From NCBI GenBank assembly GCA_032622095.1, contig CP136062.1, positions 150,406,875 to 150,470,874 on the forward strand: a stretch of DNA of 64,000 nt, read 5' to 3'. Every line of letters starts with the position of its first letter. Within the stretch, counting starts at the first letter, position 1. Under the pieces are notes generated by a model, which had not been told where the DNA came from, made no database searches, and saw nothing but the letters and a program-made list of their open reading frames with translations. Origin of the DNA: Siphonodentalium dalli. Its lineage: Eukaryota; Mollusca; Scaphopoda; Gadilida; Siphonodentaliidae. The position numbers and the translations under genes are program-made. Shown piece after piece: positions 1-11,320 of the stretch.

Positions 1-24
1 GATTAATAAAATTGCATTTCCCTT
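1..24 (+). repeat. B monomer, right end only (cut by window edge)
   Basis: Matches the last 24 bases of every B monomer and ends in CCCTT immediately before A1. Confidence 0.9.
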
Positions 25-191
25 AAGGTGACACTCCACAGTTTCGAATGATCAGTAGGGGTAAATTTCTTAGAATAGAGTACCAGTGTTTTCTGTCACC
101 GTGGGTGTGGTATGTTTATTGAGAGAAGGTTAGTTATGAATTTGTGGATTTTTAGAGGATGTCTTTGAGTTTTGAAAAATATTGTTTCAGG

Positions 192-200
192 TGACCTTGA
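192..200 (-). promoter_or_regulatory. Nuclear-receptor-like motif TCAAGGTCA in A (reference instance)
   Basis: On the minus strand the sequence reads GGGGTCAAGGTCACC. It contains TCAAGGTCA, the consensus of the ERR/FTZ-F1 (SF-1) monomer sites, and can also be read as two half-sites, GGGTCA and AGGTCA, with no spacer (DR0). The same motif sits at the equivalent place in the other A copies and in the diverged copy at 63236-63244. Binding is not shown; this is a sequence match only. Confidence 0.35.
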
Positions 201-567
201 CCCCACCAGTATGAAGTAGTAGCGATTTCTGCGAAACAGTGGCTCCAGACACCAGCGTGACTTTTTAGCACCTAAAATTTGTCATCTGCATGAAAAATAT
301 TTTTTTTAAACTTACAGTGGTGAGAAGTTTGAAATTTTTTGATATTATTGTGAGGAAACAGTGTTCTTCCAGACAACATAGGCGGCTATACCATAGATTT
401 TCTGGTTTTTGTGTCCCACGGGCCTGAAAATCGCTTATTTTGGCCATTTTTGCATCAAAATTTCATTTTTCAGGCACACAATCCAGGGGCATAACTCTTG
501 CTACCCCCATTAAAATGACAATTCTGTACCAAAATCTTTAAGCCTAGTATGTGCTCAACCCAGGTAT

Positions 568-582
568 ATATACATTGTATAT
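568..582. repeat. 15-bp palindrome in A (reference instance)
   Basis: ATATACA and TGTATAT are reverse complements around a central T. It is present in nearly every A copy; A7 carries a one-base change (GCATAT) in the right arm. It could form a small hairpin. No function is evident. Confidence 0.6.
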
Positions 583-675
583 GTGTTGTGGGATAACATT
601 TCAGTTATTTTTCATTGAATTGATGCCCCCCTTAGTTTTGCACCAATCCCTGCAGAAACTGTGGAGTGTCACCTT

Positions 676-1518
676 CAAGACCAGCAAATAGCACTATTTT
701 CATCTGTCAACTTGACAAATATTGTTACTGAAAATCATTTTTTAGCAAATCTGTTCAGTTAGAAGGAACATTTTATGGTAGATACACCATTCTTCTATGG
801 AAATTCCAATACAGGTTGTCTTTAGTCATATAAATTGGTGGGCATATGGAGTCTTGGAGCAGTGGGGGGGGGGTGGTGGTTCATGTATATGGTTATTGGT
901 GATTTTTCAGATGATGGGTACTTCTTCGTGACATCATATGCTCCTTGAATCTTAGCTGAAAAGGCTGATATTGTGACATTACACAGTATACAACAAGATT
1001 TTTTTTTTTAGATATTCAGTCTTTCTTATTCACAAGTGTGAAATATAATAATTCAGGTTTCCTTGGTCATATTTCACTTGACAACATATTGTTCATGTGA
1101 TGTCATAACCTTGTAAAGCTTTCCCTTAATGCAAAATAAGACTTGGAATTTTTTAACCCATAGTTTTGGGAGAGTATTAAAGATAGTTGTTGTATGAAAT
1201 ATTATGTTTTATTTTGATATCTGAGGAAAATATGCATCTCATAATATATTTTATACAACATTTTAGCATTTCAGACCTTTTTCAAGCCATAGATGATGGT
1301 TGAATATATCCATTTTGTCACTACGTCAAGCATAACGTCATTGGGTTCTGAAAGACCCAAAAGGGGTGAAATCATGGGGGTGCATGTAAATCCCCACCCA
1401 ATCTTGCTGCCTGTGATTGCAATAACGCATGGGGTGTAATATATCATTTTAAGCGGTATAATGCAGAGAATATGGAGGTGTGGTCCCTATTAAAGATTAA
1501 TAAAATTGCATTTCCCTT
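676..1518 (+). repeat. B satellite monomer 1a (reference copy)
   Basis: Reference for all B monomers. It starts CAAGACCAGCAAATAGC and ends TTGCATTTCCCTT, with phase defined by the A insertion site. There are no terminal inverted repeats and no coding potential. Landmarks: a G-run (10 G here) followed by TGGTGG near 864-880; a T-tract near 1001-1011; TGACATCA at 929-936 and its reverse complement TGATGTCA at 1098-1105; an imperfect hairpin at 1189-1259; two ACGTCA sequences at 1323-1328 and 1335-1340; a C/T variant site within ATATAT(C/T)ATTTT, C here. It is followed directly by another B (unoccupied site CCCTTCAAG). Confidence 0.93.
1189..1259. repeat. Imperfect inverted repeat in B (reference instance)
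   Basis: The left arm at 1189-1206 (GTTGTATGAAATATTATG) pairs with 1240-1259 (CATAATATATTTTATACAAC), with one mismatch and a 2-base bulge around a loop of about 33 bases. It is present in all full B monomers. It could form a cruciform or an RNA stem; no role is known. Confidence 0.6.
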
Positions 1519-2362
1519 CAAGACCAGCAAATAGCACTATTTTCATCTGTCAACTTGACAAATATTGTTACTGAAAATCATTTTTTAGCAAATCTGTTCA
1601 GTTAGAAGGAACATTTTATGGTAGATACACCATTCTTCTATGGAAATTCCAATACAGGTTGTCTTTAGTCATATAAATTGGTGGGCATATGGAGTCTTGG
1701 AGCAGTGGGGGGGGGGGTGGTGGTTCATGTATATGGTTATTGGTGATTTTTCAGATGATGGGTACTTCTTCGTGACATCATATGCTCCTTGAATCTTAGC
1801 TGAAAAGGCTGATATTGTGACATTACACAGTATACAACAAGATTTTTTTTTTTAGATATTCAGTCTTTCTTATTCACAAGTGTGAAATATAATAATTCAG
1901 GTTTCCTTGGTCATATTTCACTTGACAACATATTGTTCATGTGATGTCATAACCTTGTAAAGCTTTCCCTTAATGCAAAATAAGACTTGGAATTTTTTAA
2001 CCCATAGTTTTGGGAGAGTATTAAAGATAGTTGTTGTATGAAATATTATGTTTTATTTTGATATCTGAGGAAAATATGCATCTCATAATATATTTTATAC
2101 AACATTTTAGCATTTCAGACCTTTTTCAAGCCATAGATGATGGTTGAATATATCCATTTTGTCACTACGTCAAGCATAACGTCATTGGGTTCTGAAAGAC
2201 CCAAAAGGGGTGAAATCATGGGGGTGCATGTAAATCCCCACCCAATCTTGCTGCCTGTGATTGCAATAACGCATGGGGTGTAATATATCATTTTAAGCAG
2301 TATAATGCAGAGAATATGGAGGTGTGGTCCCTATTAAAGATTAATAAAATTGCATTTCCCTT
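1519..2362 (+). repeat. B satellite monomer 1b (extra B)
   Basis: Follows B1a with no A between them. G-run 11, C allele. Private change: AAGCAGTATA instead of AAGCGGTATA near 2290. Followed by A2. Confidence 0.93.
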
Positions 2363-3012
2363 AAGGTGACACTCCACAGTTTCGAATGATCAGTAGGGGT
2401 AAATTTCTTAGAATAGAGTACCAGTGTTTTCTGTCACCGTGGGTGTGGTATGTTTATTGAGAGAAGGTTAGTTATGAATTTGTGGATTTTTAGAGGATGT
2501 CTTTGAGTTTTGAAAAATATTGTTCAGGTGACCTTGACCCCACCAGTATGAAGTAGTAGCGATTTCTGCGAAACAGTGGCTCCAGACACCAGCGTGACTT
2601 TTTAGCACCTAAAATTTGTCATCTGCATGAAAAATATTTTTTTTAAACTTACAGTGGTGAGAAGTTTGAAATTTTTTGATATTATTGTGAGGAAACAGTG
2701 TTCTTCCAGACAACATAGGCGGCTATACCATAGATTTTCTGGTTTTTGTGTCCCACGGGCCTGAAAATCGCTTATTTTGGCCATTTTTGCATCAAAATTT
2801 CATTTTTCAGGCACACAATCCAGGGGCATAACTCTTGCTACCCCCATTAAAATGACAATTCTGTACCAAAATCTTTAAGCCTAGTATGTGCTCAACCCAG
2901 GTATATATACATTGTATATGTGTTGTGGGATAACATTTCAGTTATTTTTCATTGAATTGATGCCCCCCTTAGTTTTGCACCAATCCCTGCAGAAACTGTG
3001 GAGTGTCACCTT
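2363..3012 (+). mobile_element. A element copy 2
   Basis: One T is missing just before the CAGGTGACC block (TGTTCAGG instead of TGTTTCAGG), making this copy 650 bp. TIRs intact. Confidence 0.9.
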
Positions 3013-3856
3013 CAAGACCAGCAAATAGCACTATTTTCATCTGTCAACTTGACAAATATTGTTACTGAAAATCATTTTTTAGCAAATCTGTTCAGTTAGA
3101 AGGAACATTTTATGGTAGATACACCATTCTTCTATGGAAATTCCAATACAGGTTGTCTTTAGTCATATAAATTGGTGGGCATATGGAGTCTTGGAGCAGT
3201 GGGGGGGTGGTGGTTCATGTATATGGTTATTGGTGATTTTTCAGATGATGGGTACTTCTTCGTGACATCATATGCTCCTTGAATCTTAGCTGAAAAGGCT
3301 GATATTGTGACATTACACAGTATACAACAAGAATTTTTTTTTTAGATATTCAGTCTTTCTTATTCACAAGTGTGAAATATAATAATTCAGGTTTCCTTGG
3401 TCATATTTCACTTGACAACATATTGTTCATGTGATGTCATAACCTTGTAAAGCTTTCCCTTAATGCAAAATAAGACTTGGAATTTTTTAACCCATAGTTT
3501 TGGGAGAGTATTAAAGATAGTTGTTGTATGAAATATTATGTTTTATATTGATATCTGAGGAAAATATGCATCTCATAATATATTTTATACAACATTTTAG
3601 CATTTCAGACCTTTTTCAAGCCATAGATGATGGTTGAATATATCCATTTTGTCACTACGTCAAGCATAACGTCATTGGGTTCTGAAAGACCCAAAAGGGG
3701 TGAAATCATGGGGGTGCATGTAAATCCCCACCCAATCTTGCTGCCTGTGATTGCAATAACGCATGGGGTGTAATATATCATTTTAAGCGGTATAATGCAG
3801 AGAATATGGAGGTGTGGTCCCTATTAAAGATTAATAAAATTGCATTTCCCTTAATT
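3013..3856 (+). repeat. B satellite monomer 2
   Basis: G-run 7, C allele. The T-tract begins GAAT instead of GATT; TTTTATATTGAT near 3541 is private. It ends in TTAATT before A3, so the left junction reads TTAATTAAGG. Confidence 0.93.
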
Positions 3857-4507
3857 AAGGTGACACTCCACAGTTTCGAATGATCAGTAGGGGTAAATTT
3901 CTTAGAATAGAGTACCAGTGTTTTCTGTCACCGTGGGTGTGGTATGTTTATTGAGAGAAGGTTAGTTATGAATTTGTGGATTTTTAGAGGATGTCTTTGA
4001 GTTTTGAAAAATATTGTTTCAGGTGACCTTGACCCCACCAGTATGAAGTAGTAGCGATTTCTGCGAAACAGTGGCTCCAGACACCAGCGTGACTTTTTAG
4101 CACCTAAAATTTGTCATCTGCATGAAAAATATTTTTTTTAAACTTACAGTGGTGAGAAGTTTGAAATTTTTTGATATTATTGTGAGGAAACAGTGTTCTT
4201 CCAGACAACATAGGCGGCTATACCATAGATTTTCTGGTTTTTGTGTCCCACGGGCCTGAAAATCGCTTATTTTGGCCATTTTTGCATCAAAATTTCATTT
4301 TTCAGGCACACAATCCAGGGGCATAACTCTTGCTACCCCCATTAAAATGACAATTCTGTACCAAAATCTTTAAGCCTAGTATGTGCTCAACCCAGGTATA
4401 TATACATTGTATATGTGTTGTGGGATAACATTTCAGTTATTTTTCATTGAATTGATGCCCCCCTTAGTTTTGCACCAATCCCTGCAGAAACTGTGGAGTG
4501 TCACCTT
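3857..4507 (+). mobile_element. A element copy 3 (TTAATTAA left junction)
   Basis: TIRs intact. The left flank carries an extra TTAA (TTAATTAA at 3851-3858), one of six copies with this junction. Confidence 0.9.
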
Positions 4508-5350
4508 CAAGACCAGCAAATAGCACTATTTTCATCTGTCAACTTGACAAATATTGTTATTGAAAATCATTTTTTAGCAAATCTGTTCAGTTAGAAGGAA
4601 CATTTTATGGTAGATACACCATTCTTCTATGGAAATTCCAATACAGGTTGTCTTTAGTCATATAAATTGGTGGGCATATGGAGTCTTGGAGCAGTGGGGG
4701 GGGGTGGTGGTTCATGTATATGGTTATTGGTGATTTTTCAGATGATGGGTACTTCTTCGTGACATCATATGCTCCTTGAATCTTAGCTGAAAAGGCTGAT
4801 ATTGTGACATTACACAGTATACAACAAGATTTTTTTTTTTTAGATATTCAGTCTTTCTTATTCACAAGTGTGAAATATAACAATTCAGGTTTCCTTGGTC
4901 ATATTTCACTTGACAACATATTGTTCATGTGATGTCATAACCTTGTAAAGCTTTCCCTTAATGCAAAATAAGACTTGGAATTTTTTAACCCATAGTTTTG
5001 GGAGAGTATTAAAGATAGTTGTTGTATGAAATATTATGTTTTATTTTGATATCTGAGGAAAATATGCATCTCATAATATATTTTATACAACATTTTAGCA
5101 TTTCAGACCTTTTTCAAGCGATAGATGATGGTTGAATATATCCATTTTGTCACTACGTCAAGCATAACGTCATTGGGTTCTGAAAGACCCAAAAGGGGTG
5201 AAATCATGGGGGTGCATGTAAATCCCCACCCAATCTTGCTGCCTGTGATTGCAATAACGCATGGGGTGTAATATATCATTTTAAGCGGTATAATGCAGAG
5301 AATTTGGAGGTGTGGTCCCTATTAAAGATTAATAAAATTGCATTTCCCTT
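4508..5350 (+). repeat. B satellite monomer 3a
   Basis: G-run 9, C allele. Private changes include TGTTATTG (near 4556), AACAATTC (4879), AAGCGATAG (5118) and GAATTTGG (5301). Unoccupied junction with the next B. Confidence 0.93.
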
Positions 5351-6192
5351 CAAGACCAGCAAATAGCACTATTTTTATCTGTCAACTTGACAAATATTGT
5401 TACTGAAAATCATTTTTTAGCAAATCTGTTCAGTTAGAAGGAACATTTTATGGTAGATACACCATTCTTCTATGGAAATTCCAATACAGGTTGTCTTTAG
5501 TCATATAAATTGGTGGGCATATGGAGTCTTGGAGCAGTGGGGGGGGTGGTGGTTCATGTATATGGTTATTGGTGATTTTTCAGATGATGGGTACTTCTTC
5601 GTGACATCATATGCTCCTTGAATCTTAGCTGAAAAGGCTGATATTGTGACATTACACAGTATACAACAAGATTTTTTTTTTTTAGATATTCAGTCTTTCT
5701 TATTCACAAGTGTGAAATATAATAATTCAGGTTTCCTTGGTCATATTTCACTTGACAACATATTGTTCATGTGATGTCATAACCTTGTAAAGCTTTCCCT
5801 TAATGCAAAATAAGACTTGGAATTTTTTAACCCATAGTTTTGGGAGAGTATTAAAGATAGTTGTTGTATGAAATATTATGTTTTATTTTGATATCTGAGG
5901 AAAATATGCATCTCATAATATATTTTATACAACATTTTAGCATTTCAGACCTTTTTCAAGCCATAGATGATGGTTGAATATATCCATTTTGTCACTACGT
6001 CAAGCATAACGTCATTGGGTTCTGAAAGACCCAAAAGGGGTGAAATCATGGGGGTGCATGTAAATCCCCACCCAATCTTGCTGCCTGTGATTGCAATAAC
6101 GCATGGGGTGTAATATATTATTTTAAGCGGTATAATGCAGAGAATATGGAGGTGTGGTCCCTATTAAAGATTAATAAAATTGCATTTCCCTT
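5351..6192 (+). repeat. B satellite monomer 3b (extra B)
   Basis: G-run 8, T allele. Private TTTTTATCTG near the left end. Followed by A4. Confidence 0.93.
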
Positions 6193-6843
6193 AAGGTGAC
6201 ACTCCACAGTTTCGAATGATCAGTAGGGGTAAATTTCTTAGAATAGAGTACCAGTGTTTTCTGTCACCGTGGGTGTGGAATGTTTATTGAGAGAAGGTTA
6301 GTTATGAATTTGTGGATTTTTAGAGGATGTCTTTGAGTTTTGAAAAATATTGTTTCAGGTGACCTTGACCCCACCAGTATGAAGTAGTAGCGATTTCTGC
6401 GAAACAGTGGCTCCAGACACCAGCGTGACTTTTTAGCACCTAAAATTTGTCATCTGCATGAAAAATATTTTTTTTAAACTTACAGTGGTGAGAAGTTTGA
6501 AATTTTTTGATATTATTGTGAGGAAACAGTGTTCTTCCAGACAACATAGGCGGCTATACCATAGATTTTCTGGTTTTTGTGTCCCACGGGCCTGAAAATC
6601 GCTTATTTTGGCCATTTTTGCATCAAAATTTAATTTTTCAGGCACACAATCCAGGGGCATAACTCTTGCTACCCCCATTAAAATGACAATTCTGTACCAA
6701 AATCTTTAAGCCTAGTATGTGCTCAACCCAGGTATATATACATTGTATATGTGTTGTGGGATAACATTTCAGTTATTTTTCATTGAATTGATGCCCCCCT
6801 TAGTTTTGCACCAATCCCTGCAGAAACTGTGGAGTGTCACCTT
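6193..6843 (+). mobile_element. A element copy 4
   Basis: Private changes GTGGAATG (near 6279) and AATTTAATTTTT (near 6631). The second happens to lengthen the meaningless minus-strand open frame found in every A copy. TIRs intact. Confidence 0.9.
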
Positions 6844-7684
6844 CAAGACCAGCAAATAGCACTATTTTCATCTGTCAACTTGACAAATATTGTTACTGAA
6901 AATCATTTTTTAGCAAATCTGTTCAGTTAGAAGGAACATTTTATGGTAGATACACCATTCTTCTATGGAAATTCCAATACAGGTTGTCTTTAGTCATATA
7001 AATTGGTGGGCATATGGAGTCTTGGAGCAGTGGGGGGGGTGGTGGTTCATGTATATGGTTATTGGTGATTTTTCAGATGATGGGTACTTCTTCGTGACAT
7101 CATATGCTTCTTGAATCTTAGCTGAAAAGGCTGATATTGTGACATTACACAGTATACAACAAGATTTTTTTTTTTAGATATTCAGTCTTTCTTATTCACA
7201 AGTGTGAAATATAATAATTCAGGTTTCCTTGGTCATATTTCACTTGACAACATATTGTTCATGTGATGTCATAACCTTGTAAAGCTTTCCCTTAATGCAA
7301 AATAAGACTTGGAATTTTTTAACCCATAGTTTTGGGAGAGTATTAAAGATAGTTGTTGTATGAAATATTATGTTTTATTTTGATATCTGAGGAAAATATG
7401 CATCTCATAATATATTTTATACAACATTTTAGCATTTCAGACCTTTTTCAAGCCATAGATGATGGTTGAATATATCCATTTTGTCACTACGTCAAGCATA
7501 ACGTCATTGGGTTCTGAAAGACCCAAAAGGGGTGAAATCATGGGGGTGCATGTAAATCCCCACCCAATCTTGCTGCCTGTGATTGCAATAACGCATGGGG
7601 TGTAATATATCATTTTAAGCGTTATAATGCAGAGAATATGGAGGTGTGGTCCCTATTAAAGATTAATAAAATTGCATTTCCCTT
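6844..7684 (+). repeat. B satellite monomer 4
   Basis: G-run 8, C allele. Private changes ATGCTTCTTG (near 7105) and AAGCGTTATA (near 7619). Confidence 0.93.
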
Positions 7685-8335
7685 AAGGTGACACTCCACA
7701 GTTTCGAATGATCAGTAGGGGTAAATTTCTTAGAATAGAGTACCAGTGTTTTCTGTCACCGTGGGTGTGGTATGTTTATTGAGAGAAGGTTAGTTATGAA
7801 TTTGAGGATTTTTAGAGGATGTCTTTGAGTTTTGAAAAATATTGTTTCAGGTGACCTTGACCCCACCAGTATGAAGTAGTAGCGATTTCTGCGAAACAGT
7901 GGCTCCAGACACCAGCGTGACTTTTTAGCACCTAAAATTTGTCATCTGCATGAAAAATATTTTTTTTAAACTTACAGTGGTGAGAAGTTTGAAATTTTTT
8001 GATATTATTGTGAGGAAACAGTGTTCTTCCAGACAACATAGGCGGCTATACCATAGATTTTCTGGTTTTTGTGTCCCACGGGCCTGAAAATCGCTTATTT
8101 TGGCCATTTTTGCATCAAAATTTCATTTTTCAGGCACACAATCCAGGGGCATAACTCTTGCTACCCCCATTAAAATGACAATTCTGTACCAAAATCTTTA
8201 AGCCTAGTATGTGCTCAACCCAGGTATATATACATTGTATATGTGTTGTGGGATAACATTTTAGTTATTTTTCATTGAATTGATGCCCCCCTTAGTTTTG
8301 CACCAATCCCTGCAGAAACTGTGGAGTGTCACCTT
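7685..8335 (+). mobile_element. A element copy 5
   Basis: Private changes TTTGAGGATT (near 7802) and CATTTTAGTT (near 8258). TIRs intact. Confidence 0.9.
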
Positions 8336-9178
8336 CAAGACCAGCAAATAGCACTATTTTCATCTGTCAACTTGACAAATATTGTTACTGAAAATCATTT
8401 TTTAGCAAATCTGTTCAGTTAGAAGGAACATTTTATGGTAGATACACCATTCTTCTATGGAAATTCCAATACAGGTTGTCTTTAGTCATATAAATTGGTG
8501 GGCATATGGAGTCTTGGAGCAGTGGGGGGGGGTGGTGGTTCATGTATATGGTTATTGGTGATTTTTCAGATGATGGGTACTTCTTCGTGACATCATATGC
8601 TCCTTGAATCTTAGCTGAAAAGGCTGATATTGTGACATTACACAGTATACAACAAGATTTTTTTTTTTTAGATATTCAGTCTTTCTTATTCACAAGTGTG
8701 AAATATAATAATTCAGGTTTCCTTGGTCATATTTCACTTGACAACATATTGTTCATGTGATGTCATAACCTTGTAAAGCTTTCCCTTAATGCAAAATAAG
8801 ACTTGGAATTTTTTAACCCATAGTTTTGGGAGAGTATTAAAGATAGTTGTTGTATGAAATATTATGTTTTATTTTGATATCTGAGGAAAATATGCATCTC
8901 ATAATATATTTTATACAACATTTTAGCATTTCAGACCTTTTTCAAGCCATAGATGATGGTTGAATATATCCATTTTGTCACTACGTCAAGCATAACGTCA
9001 TTGGGTTCTGAAAGACCCAAAAGGGGTGAAATCATGGGGGTGCATGTAAATCCCCACCCAATCTTGCTGCCTGTGATTGCAATAACGCATGGGGTGTAAT
9101 ATATTATTTTAAGCGGTATAATGCAGAGAATATGGAGGTGTGGTCCCTATTAAAGATTAATAAAACTGCATTTCCCTT
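8336..9178 (+). repeat. B satellite monomer 5
   Basis: G-run 9, T allele. Private AAAACTGCATTT at the right end. Confidence 0.93.
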
Positions 9179-9829
9179 AAGGTGACACTCCACAGTTTCG
9201 AATGATCAGTAGGGGTAAATTTCTTAGAATAGAGTACCAGTGTTTTCTGTCACCGTGGGTGTGGTATGTTTATTGAGAGAAGGTTAGTTATGAATTTGTG
9301 GATTTTTAGAGGATGTCTTTGAGTTTTGAAAAATATTGTTTCAGGTGACCTTGACCCCACCAGTATGAAGTAGTAGCGATTTCTGCGAAACAGTGGCTCC
9401 AGACACCAGCGTGACTTTTTAGCACCTAAAATTTGTCATCTGCATGAAAAATATTTTTTTTAAACTTACAGTGGTGAGAAGTTTGAAATTTTTTGATATT
9501 ATTGTGAGGAAACAGTGTTCTTCCAGACAACATAGGCGGCTATACCATAGATTTTCTGGTTTTTGTGTCCCACGGGCCTGAAAATCGCTTATTTTGGCCA
9601 TTTTTGCATCAAAATTTCATTTTTCAGGCACACAATCCAGGGGCATAACTCTTGCTACCCCCATTAAAATGACAATTCTGTACCAAAATCTTTAAGCCTA
9701 GTATGTGCTCAACCCAGGTATATATACATTGTATATGTGTTGTGGGATAACATTTCAGTTATTTTTCATTGAATTGATGCCCCCCTTAGTTTTGCACCAA
9801 TCCCTGCAGAAACTGTGGAGTGTCACCTT
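9179..9829 (+). mobile_element. A element copy 6
   Basis: No difference from the majority sequence noticed. TIRs intact. Confidence 0.9.
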
Positions 9830-10669
9830 CAAGACCAGCAAATAGCACTATTTTCATCTGTCAACTTGACAAATATTGTTACTGAAAATCATTTTTTAGC
9901 AAATCTGTTCAGTTAGAAGGAACATTTTATGGTAGATACACCATTCTTCTATGGAAATTCCAATACAGGTTGTCTTTAGTCATATAAATTGGTGGGCATA
10001 TGGAGTCTTGGAGCAGTGGGGGGGGTGGTGGTTCATGTATATGGTTATTGGTGATTTTTCAGATGATGGGTACTTCTTCGTGACATCATATGCTCCTTGA
10101 ATCTTAGCTGAAAAGGCTGATATTGTGACATTACACAGTATACAACAAGATTTTTTTTTTTAGATATTCAGTCTTTCTTATTCACAAGTGTGAAATATAA
10201 TAATTCAGGTTTCCTTGGTCATATTTCACTTGACAACATATTGTTCATGTGATGTCATAACCTTGTAAAGCTTTCCCTTAATGCAAAATAAGACTTGGAA
10301 TTTTTTAACCCATAGTTTTGGGAGAGTATTAAAGATAGTTGTTGTATGAAATATTATGTTTTATTTTGATATCTGAGGAAAATATGCATCTCATAATATA
10401 TTTTATACAACATTTTAGCATTTCAGACCTTTTTCAAGCCATAGATGATTGTTGAATATATCCATTTTGTCACTACGTCAAGCATAACGTCATTGGGTTC
10501 TGAAAGACCCAAAAGGGGTGAAATCATGGGGGTGCATGTAAATCCCCACCAATCTTGCTGCCTGTGATTGCAATAACGCATGGGGTGTAATATATCATTT
10601 TAAGCGGTATAATGCAGAGAATATGGAGGTGTGGTCCCTATTAAAGATTAATAAAATTGCATTTCCCTT
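9830..10669 (+). repeat. B satellite monomer 6
   Basis: G-run 8, C allele. Private changes GATGATTGTTG (near 10447) and loss of one C in CCCCACCAATC (near 10546). Confidence 0.93.
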
Positions 10670-11320
10670 AAGGTGACACTCCACAGTTTCGAATGATCAG
10701 TAGGAGTAAATTTCTTAGAATAGAGTACCAGTGTTTTCTGTCACCGTGGGTGTGGTATGTTTATTGAGAGAAGGTTAGTTATGAATTTGTGGATTTTTAG
10801 AGGATGTCTTTGAGTTTTGAAAAATATTGTTTCAGGTGACCTTGACCCCACCAGTATGAAGTAGTAGCGATTTCTGCGAAACAGTGGCTCCAGACACCAG
10901 CGTGACTTTTTAGCACCTAAAATTTGTCATCTGCATGAAAAATATTTTTTTTAAACTTACAGTGGTGAGAAGTTTGAAATTTTTTGATATTATTGTGAGG
11001 AAACAGTGTTCTTCCAGACAACATAGGCGGCTATACCATAGATTTTCTGGTTTTTGTGTCCCACGGGCCTGAAAATCGCTTATTTTGGCCATTTTTGCAT
11101 CAATATTTCATTTTTCAGGCACACAATCCAGGGGCATAACTCTTGCTACCCCCATTAAAATGACAATTCTGTACCAAAATCTTTAAGCCTAGTATGTGCT
11201 CAACCCAGGTATATATACATTGCATATGTGTTGTGGGATAACATTTCAGTTATTTTTCATTGAATTGATGCCCCCCTTAGATTTGCACCAATCCCTGCAG
11301 AAACTGTGGAGTGTCACCTT
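10670..11320 (+). mobile_element. A element copy 7
   Basis: One of the more diverged array copies: CAGTAGGAGTAA (near 10698), ATCAATATTTC (11099), ATTGCATATG (11219, breaking the palindrome) and CTTAGATTTGC (11276). TIRs intact. Confidence 0.9.

Larger units (their letters stand above)
25..675 (+). mobile_element. A element copy 1 (reference copy), MITE-like with 21-bp TIRs
   Basis: Reference for all A copies. The left end reads AAGGTGACACTCCACAGTTT plus C, and the right end (655-675) is its exact reverse complement. The interior is AT-rich and has no substantial open frame and no transposase-like protein, so if A is a transposon it is non-autonomous. Landmarks: nuclear-receptor-like TGACCTTGA at 192-200; block GGGGCATAACTCTTGC near 485-500, resembling common bivalve repeats; a 15-bp palindrome ATATACATTGTATAT at 568-582. 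Compared with B-B junctions (CCCTTCAAG), the occupied site reads CCCTT-AAGG...CACC-TTCAAG. This fits duplication of TT, or of CCTT with overlap into the TIR. The superfamily is unresolved. A could also be simply one component of a composite satellite, but its TIRs, the unoccupied sites and a diverged copy outside the array favour a transposon origin. Confidence 0.8.

Noticed and set aside
43-53. Pol III B-box at GTTTCGAATGA near the left TIR of A
   Set aside because: It differs from the GGTTCGANTCC consensus at several positions and no A-box is seen upstream, so a SINE or tRNA origin is not supported.
265-447. 60-residue minus-strand open frame recurring in every A copy
   Set aside because: Its preservation follows from the near-identity of the copies. 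It has no recognisable domain, some variants change it freely, and it lies inside a non-coding TIR element.
568-582. TATATA in A as a TATA-box promoter
   Set aside because: It is AT-rich palindromic sequence with no downstream transcript or gene to support promoter use.
1001-1015. Polypyrimidine tract plus AG in B as a splice acceptor
   Set aside because: No exon or coding frame follows; the tract varies in length and sequence between copies.
676-1518. B as a second TIR transposon
   Set aside because: Its two ends are not inverted repeats of each other, and its boundaries are set only by where A interrupts the satellite.
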